This document shows, in pieces, positions 8,438 through 14,906 of a stretch of 14,906 nucleotides of DNA. Position numbers and translations under genes: made by a program. Where the stretch lies: assembly GCA_030630425.1 (NCBI GenBank), contig DAOVNB010000006.1, positions 1 to 14,906 on the forward strand, written 5' to 3'. Positions within the stretch are counted from its first letter, which is position 1, and each line of letters begins with the position of its first letter. The notes beneath the pieces are model-generated. The model worked only from the letters and a program-made list of their open reading frames with translations, was not told the origin of the DNA and ran no database searches. This DNA is from an archaeon (lineage in GTDB: Archaea > EX4484-52 > B79-G9).

Positions 8438-11400
8438 ATGAAAAAAAGTTTAAAAAATCCCAAAATCCCGAATAGACCTCAGAATAAACTTAGTCATCTC
8501 ACTGGCGCTCGAAGCTTTTCGAGCAAGCACGAAAATGGTTTGATTGGTTCGGGTTCAATCCTTTTGTTTGTTTTATTTATATGCGCTTTTATATTGGTTG
8601 ACATTGCAGCGACAGTACAGCCAAATATTGCGATGGATTATAACACAACAATAAAAGGAAATCTTGCATTGTTTGGGGATTTGTATGTAACAGACAACGA
8701 AAACGAACTTCTAAACATCACAATTTACAATATCAATGCAAGCTCTTTGGAGGCTGTAAATTTAACAATACCCTTTGGAATAAATGTGACTAACATATAT
8801 CCCCCAACAGAATGGCAGGCAGATAACACAACAGATGCGGGAGGCCTTATTGCAAAAATAATGTTTGTAAACACAACAAACAATTCCGCCATTGCAAATG
8901 GCACGCAAAAAATATTTTCAGTCAAATTTATGCTCAACACCACGAAACCAGACGAAGGGCCTTTAAATTTTACCATTGATGCTATTGACAACAAGGCACA
9001 AAACAATCTTTCTGAAAATATCACGCTAGTTGTTGATACAATTTTGCCTTCTGTATTGTGCAACCCATACAGCGTTTTCGGGTTTGCGAATAATACAGAT
9101 ATTATCTCTATTGACGGGAACATAACAATCTTATGTTCCTCTGAAGAAGGCATTTCTGCAAATGCCACAATACTTCACTATTTGGGCGCTTCACAGGATT
9201 TAAACTGGACACAAATCATGGAAAATTCCGGAACGCCTAAAGAAAATTATTCTACTGTTTTCTACATTGCAAATAACGGGACATATGACGGCACGAATCA
9301 AAGTTTAATCGTTCTTTTTGAAGATGCTGCAGGAAACAAAAAAAGCACAACCCTCGCGGTTAAAAACATAAGTATTGATACCCAACCGCCCGAAAGCAAT
9401 CAGGTGTACATAAACAATATTTCTTTTGAATATAATTACGCAGGCGAGTTTGAATGGAATAAAACCGTAAATATCCTGCTTGATTCCTGGGACAATACAA
9501 CAAATGTGACCTCTGTTTATGCAAATATGTCTGTTATTTTAGAAAATGGGACAAATATCAGCATTGGACCTGAAGTTTTCACAAATATTGAAAACAATAC
9601 ATGGGACCTGAATTTCACAAATACGCTCTTTGTCGGAAGATACACTGCAAATATAACTATTACAGATACAGTTGGCCTTACAAAAGATGAAAGTATCTGG
9701 TTTGACATTTACGAAAAAACATCATTTGAAGGAAACATGAACTATAATGCGAGCGCCTCACTGAATACAACAATTACATTCAACAAGGCCAATACAACAA
9801 GCACTGTGCATGAAGACACAACAGCCGGGGATGGCGCGTATAACCTGACAATCGGAAAGCGAAAATATGATATTGTGTATAAGACAACATACCCCATTAC
9901 AAATTATACGAACGGGGAGGCGCATTCGATACTAATCACTTCTTTGGACACAAACACTACCAACAGCACAAAGGACATTATCAGGATATTTGATTTTAAG
10001 CTGAATGAAAGCCAGATATCCGGGATGAACAACTCGATTTCAATCATCGGTCTTTGGTTAAACGGCAGCGTAAAGGAATATACAAACAACATTTCAGTTA
10101 AGCTAAATTTGTCAAAATATGCAAACCCCTATAACATCAACGGGACACTTCTTCACCTGTGCGACAGTTGGGATGGGGATATATGCAATAGTTCTTATAA
10201 TGTTGAAGCCGGAAAAACAGATATTGATTATATTAAAAAAACAATAACCTATACAACAACAATACAAGAGATGTATCACCTATCAGATTCTCAAGTCGCT
10301 GATAAAAACAGGACTTTGTGGTTTATAGCATTTGAACCTGAAAATATCATGTTTGAAGCGACAGACCCCATAATAACAAATGATAACACTAATCTAACCC
10401 TAAAATTTTACAAAAGCGGCACAAATCTGCTTATAGAACAGGCGGAAATAAATCCCAACAACCAGACCAATATTTCAATATATAATGAAGAGTATGACAT
10501 ACATGCCGAAATATATCAAACATATGATAACAGCAAGAACCTAATAGAATTATACAATGTCAGTATGCCTGTGATTGCCAATGGGTCAGGAAATGTCACA
10601 AATATTTTGAACTTCAGGTATCTTGATTACTGCATTGATTCTTCCTGCACGCAGACAACCATGCTTGATAATCTTAAATTGCCTTTGGATACAATCGGTA
10701 GAGGATATGCCGGAATTTCGGTAAATGCAGACAATCTTGTTTTTAGCAGTGCAAATGTGACTCTCAATTACACTAAAGCATATTATGTTGAAGATTCATT
10801 GAGCCGACCGATTTCATTAAATAATATACGCGTTTACAAATGCGCAAAAGAAGATCCGCTATTATGTGAAATCGGCGATTGGACAAAAATTACAAATTTT
10901 GAAAAACCAACGGATAAAAAAATCGTAAAAATCCCTACAACTAGCTTTTCTACATATGTACTCACACAGTATCAGGCATATAACCCCCCTCAGGATATTA
11001 AAAAAAGCAGCAGTGGAGGTAGTGGTGGTACTTTTGGCACTTGCGGCGATAATGTCTGTAGCATTGGTGAGGATTTTATAAACTGTCCGCAGGATTGCGG
11101 GCTTAATATAACCTGCGGCAATAACATTTGCGAATTTTTTGAGACTATGGATAATTGCCCGGTAGATTGTGCAATACACGGAGCGTCTCCAATTGTTATT
11201 GAGACAACAATGAGCAATGTAAATTTAGACTTAGACTCACAGAAACTATATGATTTGTGGATTACGAATAACCAAAATAAAACAATTGTCGCAGATATAT
11301 ATGTGGTTGGAGAAATAGGCAAATTTGTTCAGCTGGATATAAAAAACAGAAACATTGAAAATTATTCTTCAGAACTCATCCAGTTTTATGTTACGGTTCC

Positions 11401-12940
11401 CGCTTATTCGGTTACCGGTTATTACAATGGGGACATTGTTCTTGATTTAGGAGCTGAAAAACATAATCTGCCGATAAGCATGACTATAAGCAATTTGGGA
11501 GATACTAAAATTGACATAACCGTTAAAGCAAAATCAAAAAAATTCTCTTTAGGATCCATTGCAAAATTTAACATAGAAGTAAACAACTACGGCGCAATAA
11601 AAAATATACCTTTGATTCTGGAACAAACCATCAAAAATGTTTTAACAGACAATGTGCTTTATGTCAAAAAAACAAACATTCTTGTCGAAAACAGGACAAC
11701 AACTTATGTGTTTGAGTATTCAATAGCTAAGGAAAATGTTTCTCTTGGAAATTATTATCTTATCACTAAGTTAGGCGGCGGCGACATTGCGGAAGTAGTT
11801 GCAACAACACCGTTTGAAATTGTAAATCCTTTTTGGACTTCAAAGCGCATATTCTTCACAACATATCTTGTGATTCTGCTTGTGCTTTCCGGTTCACTTT
11901 TTTATGGTTATAGGCGTTATAAGCAAAACAGGCTTGAAAAAATAAGATATCTCCTACCCTTAGATTATTCCAAACTGCCGCGAAAAACAATAAATTCTTT
12001 TTGGTTGGGGTATGTGGCCGATACAAAAAACCGTGCATGGTTTGATTCTGATGACTTAACCACGCACTTGCTTGTTTCCGGAAGTACGGGAAGTGGAAAA
12101 TCCGTAAGCGCTTCTGTCATTGTAGAGGAAGCGCTTAAAATGAAGATACCTGTTGTGGTGTTTGACCCAACAGCACAATGGACCGGTTTTGTGAAAGCCT
12201 GCAAAGACGAGAATCTATTGGATAATTATTCTAAATTCAATATGAAGCGCGAAGAGGCAAAGCCATACAAAGGAATGATATTTGAAGTGGACAGGACGGA
12301 TGTTAACATCAACCTAAAAAAATACATGAATCCCGGGGAAGTCACCATATTCAATCTTTCCCGGCTAAAACCCGGGGAGTATGATATTGCTGTCATGAAT
12401 ATAATACAGACAATATTTGATGAGCCTTGGGAAGAATCCCCTCAATTGAAATTGCTAGTAGTCTTTGATGAAGTGCACAGGCTTCTTGAAAAATACGGCG
12501 GTAAGGGAGGATATATCGCACTTGAAAAGGCATGCCGGGAATTCAGGAAATGGGGGATAGGGCTTATCATGGCCTCCCAGGTATCTGCAGATTTCAAGGA
12601 AGCTGTCCAAGGGAATATCCTTACAGAAATCCAGCTGAACACAAAAAGCATGGAAGATATAAACAAAATTAAAAGCAAATATGGTCCGGAATTTGCAAAG
12701 AGAATAACAAAGCAGTCAATTGGTGTGGGGATTATTCAGAACCCCCAATACAATGACGGGAAGCCATGGTTTGTGAATTTCAGGCCCACACTTCACGACC
12801 CTCACAAGATAACAGAAGAAGAATTAAAACAATATGATGCTTTTGCAAAGAATCTTGAAGAAATAGAACAACAGATAATAATGCTTGAAAAAGAGAATAT
12901 TGATACAACAGATATTCGCCTTGAGTTTAAACTGGCTTAG
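8438..12940 (+). CDS. Paralogous surface protein with N-terminal anchor and cytoplasmic HerA/FtsK-like ATPase
   Basis: The start is fixed because in-frame TGA codons at 8426 and 8429 immediately precede this ATG. Seen in the 1500 residues: a basic N-terminal extension (1-40); a hydrophobic signal or anchor helix (about 41-54); Ig-like beta domains (60-428) with extreme sequon density; two copies of the domain also found in the upstream protein (429-637, 638-847); a Gly/Ser hinge (857 onward); a double Cys knob (C869-C911); membrane-proximal beta domains; a transmembrane helix (about 1138-1158); and the ATPase with Walker A GSTGSGKS (1215-1222, K1221) and Walker B D1344/E1345. It lacks the Cys/Asp modules of its neighbour. 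The TAG at 12938 truncates the helical tail relative to the paralogue, yet the tail remains in frame downstream, so the true end may be 13021. The catalytic residues are intact and I do not call it a pseudogene. Role inferred: membrane-tethered motor or sensor. Confidence 0.92.
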   Translation: MKKSLKNPKIPNRPQNKLSHLTGARSFSSKHENGLIGSGSILLFVLFICAFILVDIAATVQPNIAMDYNTTIKGNLALFGDLYVTDNENELLNITIYNINASSLEAVNLTIPFGINVTNIYPPTEWQADNTTDAGGLIAKIMFVNTTNNSAIANGTQKIFSVKFMLNTTKPDEGPLNFTIDAIDNKAQNNLSENITLVVDTILPSVLCNPYSVFGFANNTDIISIDGNITILCSSEEGISANATILHYLGASQDLNWTQIMENSGTPKENYSTVFYIANNGTYDGTNQSLIVLFEDAAGNKKSTTLAVKNISIDTQPPESNQVYINNISFEYNYAGEFEWNKTVNILLDSWDNTTNVTSVYANMSVILENGTNISIGPEVFTNIENNTWDLNFTNTLFVGRYTANITITDTVGLTKDESIWFDIYEKTSFEGNMNYNASASLNTTITFNKANTTSTVHEDTTAGDGAYNLTIGKRKYDIVYKTTYPITNYTNGEAHSILITSLDTNTTNSTKDIIRIFDFKLNESQISGMNNSISIIGLWLNGSVKEYTNNISVKLNLSKYANPYNINGTLLHLCDSWDGDICNSSYNVEAGKTDIDYIKKTITYTTTIQEMYHLSDSQVADKNRTLWFIAFEPENIMFEATDPIITNDNTNLTLKFYKSGTNLLIEQAEINPNNQTNISIYNEEYDIHAEIYQTYDNSKNLIELYNVSMPVIANGSGNVTNILNFRYLDYCIDSSCTQTTMLDNLKLPLDTIGRGYAGISVNADNLVFSSANVTLNYTKAYYVEDSLSRPISLNNIRVYKCAKEDPLLCEIGDWTKITNFEKPTDKKIVKIPTTSFSTYVLTQYQAYNPPQDIKKSSSGGSGGTFGTCGDNVCSIGEDFINCPQDCGLNITCGNNICEFFETMDNCPVDCAIHGASPIVIETTMSNVNLDLDSQKLYDLWITNNQNKTIVADIYVVGEIGKFVQLDIKNRNIENYSSELIQFYVTVPAYSVTGYYNGDIVLDLGAEKHNLPISMTISNLGDTKIDITVKAKSKKFSLGSIAKFNIEVNNYGAIKNIPLILEQTIKNVLTDNVLYVKKTNILVENRTTTYVFEYSIAKENVSLGNYYLITKLGGGDIAEVVATTPFEIVNPFWTSKRIFFTTYLVILLVLSGSLFYGYRRYKQNRLEKIRYLLPLDYSKLPRKTINSFWLGYVADTKNRAWFDSDDLTTHLLVSGSTGSGKSVSASVIVEEALKMKIPVVVFDPTAQWTGFVKACKDENLLDNYSKFNMKREEAKPYKGMIFEVDRTDVNINLKKYMNPGEVTIFNLSRLKPGEYDIAVMNIIQTIFDEPWEESPQLKLLVVFDEVHRLLEKYGGKGGYIALEKACREFRKWGIGLIMASQVSADFKEAVQGNILTEIQLNTKSMEDINKIKSKYGPEFAKRITKQSIGVGIIQNPQYNDGKPWFVNFRPTLHDPHKITEEELKQYDAFAKNLEEIEQQIIMLEKENIDTTDIRLEFKLA
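8507..8524 (+). repeat. Perfect inverted repeat, 7-bp stem with 4-nt loop
   Basis: GCTCGAA and TTCGAGC flank a GCTT loop about 70 nt into the coding sequence, in the part coding for the basic N-terminal extension. It would form a small RNA hairpin near the translation start. Function is unknown, and a chance occurrence is possible. Confidence 0.5.
9722..10978 (+). repeat. Tandem duplication of an ectodomain module inside the second protein
   Basis: Residues about 429-637 and 638-847 both begin with an (S/M)FE motif followed by Asn/Thr-rich strands. Both carry an N-x-(T/S)-I...YDI element with a Y-x-T a few residues later, and both end with a Cys pair (LCDSWDGDIC; YKCAKEDPLLC). The second copy is closest to the single copy in the upstream protein (residues about 1914-2113, YKCNLWNFDTQVC). 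Copy similarity is low and judged by eye, so the boundaries are approximate. Confidence 0.55.
12074..12811 (+). repeat. ATPase-coding homology patches shared with the upstream paralogue (copy 2)
   Basis: This is the partner of 7430-8167: patches 12074-12216, 12413-12660 and 12737-12811 align to it without gaps. Protein changes inside the patches are few (for example Thr to Pro before the Walker B strand, Ile to Val within it, and Arg to Gln after QNP). Confidence 0.9.
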
Positions 12941-13021
12941 GACAAGCTGAAATCAGGCCGCTTTAGAATGGCGGAGATATATCTGAATGTGCTTAAAGAA
13001 AATTTGAAAAAAATTAGGTAA
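12938..13021 (+). other. In-frame continuation of the ATPase tail after a TAG codon
   Basis: Reading on past the TAG (12938-12940) gives 26 codons and then TAA (13019-13021). The peptide starts DKLKSGRFRMAEIYL and matches DKLKTGRFRMAEIYL of the upstream paralogue at the same tail position. The TAG replaces a Lys codon (AAA in the upstream gene; AAG to TAG would be one base). Several of the differences after the stop are synonymous, so this stretch evolved as coding sequence until recently or still does. Possible explanations are a recent nonsense mutation, stop readthrough, TAG recoded as pyrrolysine, or an assembly error. The window does not decide between them. Confidence 0.85.
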
Positions 13022-13106
13022 ACCAGATTATTATGAATTAAACAAAAATCTTATCGGCACGCAACACAAATCAACTTTAAATAACTGGTTTCAAAACTAA
13101 TAAGTT
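13022..13106 (+). other. 85-nt intergenic region upstream of uvrA
   Basis: It is A/T-rich, with no recognisable RNA gene and no long T-tract terminator. Its only clear signal is the TATA-like box at 13076-13083. No Shine-Dalgarno-like sequence precedes the uvrA ATG. Confidence 0.6.
13076..13083 (+). promoter_or_regulatory. Archaeal TATA box (TTTAAATA) for uvrA
   Basis: The box centre is about 27 nt upstream of the uvrA ATG. Archaeal transcription usually starts about 25-27 nt downstream of the box centre, which would put +1 on or next to the start codon and give a leaderless mRNA. The absence of a ribosome-binding site fits this. The upstream BRE is not clearly recognisable. Confidence 0.65.
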
Positions 13107-14906
13107 ATGGCAAAAAAGGCAGTATCTTTGGTTCAGGAAAATATCACAATTAAGGGTGCAAGAGAACACAATTTAAAAAATATTTCTGTGGCTATCCCGC
13201 GGAATAAGCTTACTGTGATTACAGGGCTTTCCGGTTCCGGTAAATCAACGCTTGCGTTTGATACTCTTTATGCTGAAGGCCAAAGACGGTATGTTGAATC
13301 CTTGTCCGCTTATGCAAGGCAGTTTTTGGGTCTTATGAACAAGCCCGATGTTGATACGATTGACGGGCTTTCACCGGCAATATCAATAGAACAAAAAACA
13401 ACCTCAAAAAATCCGCGCTCTACTGTCGGCACAATAACAGAAATAAATGACTACCTTAGGCTCTTGTTTGCACGAATAGGCCGCCCCCATTGTCCGGAAT
13501 GTGGTGATGAGATTCGCGCCCAGGGCACAGATGAGATGGTTTCAAAAGTTATGCGGCTCCCCGAAGGCACAAAAATACAAATTTTATCTCCGGTAATACG
13601 AAAAAAGAAAGGCACCTATGAACACCTTTTGAATCAATTCGCAAAAAAAGGATACACAAAAGTTAGAATTGACGGCAAAATACAGGGAACTGATGAGGAG
13701 ATTGAGCTTGACAAGCAAATCAGGCACAATATAGAAATAATCGTTGACCGGCTAACTATAAAACCCGAATCAAAATCAAGAATAGCTGACTCTATAGAGA
13801 CAGCCCTTAAAGAGTCAAAAGGTCTTGTTCTAATTGAATATAATGGCGAAGAGATGATTTTAAGCAAAAATTTCGCATGCCCTAAATGCGATATAAATCT
13901 TATTGAATTTACTCCCCGCATGTTCTCATTCAACAGCCCTTTTGGTGCATGCCCTGACTGCCAGGGATTAGGCATAAAAATGGATTTTGATCCTAATCTT
14001 GTAATTCCGAACAAGAAGCTTTCAATATCGGGTGGGGCAATAGCGCCTTGGTCTCGCCACTTCAAAAGCTTTTATATGCAGAAATTAGTATCTATTTGCA
14101 AACATTATAACATTCCTGTTGATGTTCCTGTTGAAAATCTGGATAAGCAAATGATGGACATACTTTTTTATGGCTCAAAAGGTGAAAAAATAAAGACGGT
14201 TTATCATCATAAACATGATGACGGCTATTGGGAAACGCATACACCGTTTGAAGGTGTTATAAACAATTTAAGGCGGCTCCATTTAGAAACTCAATCAGAG
14301 AGACGAAAAGAAGATATGCAAAAATACATGCGTGAAGACCTGTGCTTAACATGCAATGGAGGACGGCTAAAAAAAGAAGTAACAGCTGTTACCATAAACA
14401 AGCTGTCTATTGTAGACATAACTAACTTTTCAATAACGGAGGCAAAACTATTTTTCGACAATATTAAGCTCAAAGAACAAGAGCGATTGATATCAAATCT
14501 TATATTAAAGGAAATAAAGTCGAGGCTTTCTTTCTTATCAAATGTGGGTCTTGACTATATCACTCTTTCGCGCTCAAGCGGAACACTTTCAGGCGGCGAG
14601 GCACAGCGGATTCGCCTTGCAACTCAAATCGGCGCAAATCTTACAGGCGTTATGTATGTTCTTGATGAGCCGTCCATAGGGCTTCATCAAAGAGACAATA
14701 AAAAGCTTATAAGCACTTTAAAGCATCTTCGTGATTTGGGCAATACGGTGATTGTTGTTGAGCATGACGAAGAAACTATGCATGCCGCAGACCACATAAT
14801 TGATCTTGGGCCAGGTGCCGGCATACATGGCGGCAAGATAGTTGCTGAAGGAACACTTAAAGACATAAAATCCTGCAAAAACTCACTTACAGGACAATAT
14901 CTTTCA
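13107..14906 (+). CDS. uvrA: UvrABC excinuclease subunit A (3' partial)
   Basis: UvrA is the ATP-dependent damage-recognition subunit of bacterial-type nucleotide excision repair; it loads UvrB on distorted DNA. The first 600 codons are present, open to the window edge; E. coli UvrA is 940 residues. Seen: Walker A of the first ATPase, GLSGSGKST (40-48, K46); [12 protein letters not shown]; the CPECG site of the UvrB-binding region; zinc finger C258/C261/C282/C285 with the [16 protein letters not shown] signature; [12 protein letters not shown] signature LSGGEAQR (494 onward); and Walker [14 protein letters not shown] (D520, E521). An in-frame TAA at 13101 leaves the ATG at 13107 as the only start. 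The second ATPase half lies beyond the window. All first-half catalytic residues are intact. In archaea this system is patchy and generally thought to be acquired from bacteria. It probably has its own promoter and is independent of the upstream pair. Confidence 0.98.
   Translation, partial: MAKKAVSLVQENITIKGAREHNLKNISVAIPRNKLTVITGLSGSGKSTLAFDTLYAEGQRRYVESLSAYARQFLGLMNKPDVDTIDGLSPAISIEQKTTSKNPRSTVGTITEINDYLRLLFARIGRPHCPECGDEIRAQGTDEMVSKVMRLPEGTKIQILSPVIRKKKGTYEHLLNQFAKKGYTKVRIDGKIQGTDEEIELDKQIRHNIEIIVDRLTIKPESKSRIADSIETALKESKGLVLIEYNGEEMILSKNFACPKCDINLIEFTPRMFSFNSPFGACPDCQGLGIKMDFDPNLVIPNKKLSISGGAIAPWSRHFKSFYMQKLVSICKHYNIPVDVPVENLDKQMMDILFYGSKGEKIKTVYHHKHDDGYWETHTPFEGVINNLRRLHLETQSERRKEDMQKYMREDLCLTCNGGRLKKEVTAVTINKLSIVDITNFSITEAKLFFDNIKLKEQERLISNLILKEIKSRLSFLSNVGLDYITLSRSSGTLSGGEAQRIRLATQIGANLTGVMYVLDEPSIGLHQRDNKKLISTLKHLRDLGNTVIVVEHDEETMHAADHIIDLGPGAGIHGGKIVAEGTLKDIKSCKNSLTGQYLS

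Noticed and set aside
8438..12940. Second giant gene as a pseudogene
   Set aside because: The frame is uninterrupted for 1500 codons, all P-loop ATPase motifs are intact, and only the last 26 residues of a helical tail would be lost.
13022..13106. A tRNA or small RNA gene between the second giant gene and uvrA
   Set aside because: The region is only 85 nt, A/T-rich, and I see no cloverleaf or stable stem.

Overview
The window is most likely archaeal, and probably from an uncultivated lineage of the kind that carries very large Cys/Asn/Thr-rich surface proteins (DPANN-like). That lineage guess is an inference. The reasons are: (i) two giant cell-surface proteins full of Asn-X-Ser/Thr sequons and Ig/CARDB-like beta domains, each ending in a cytoplasmic HerA/FtsK-type (DUF87-like) ATPase; (ii) paired CGNxxCxxxE...NCxxDCG knobs next to a Gly/Ser hinge; (iii) a TTTAAATA box placed so that the uvrA transcript would be leaderless. 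All genes are on the + strand and coding density is high.

Layout. Positions 2-8386 hold the 3' part of a giant gene whose true start lies upstream of the window. Its visible product (more than 2790 residues) runs: Cys/Asp-rich repeat region, long Ig-like ectodomain, PGF-pre-PGF-like domain, Gly/Ser hinge, double Cys knob, membrane-proximal beta domains, one transmembrane helix, ATPase, helical tail. After a 51-nt gap, 8438-12940 encodes a complete paralogue with its own N-terminal signal/anchor helix, a shorter and different ectodomain, and the same hinge, knob, helix and ATPase. This second frame stops at a TAG, but 26 further codons clearly homologous to the first protein's tail follow in frame (12941-13021). 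After an 85-nt promoter-bearing gap, uvrA begins at 13107 and runs off the window.

How they fit together. The two giant genes form a tandem pair with variable outsides and a nearly constant inside. Three ATPase patches are about 96-97% identical in DNA, synonymous sites included, while the sequence between and around them has diverged. That pattern suggests ongoing gene conversion that homogenises the intracellular motor while the ectodomains diversify. A reasonable but unproven reading is a family of surface-contact or ligand-sensing proteins coupled to a HerA/FtsK-like ring motor. No NurA nuclease, pilin or secretion partner is visible here. uvrA is a bacterial-type nucleotide excision repair gene with its own promoter and probably has no functional link to the pair.
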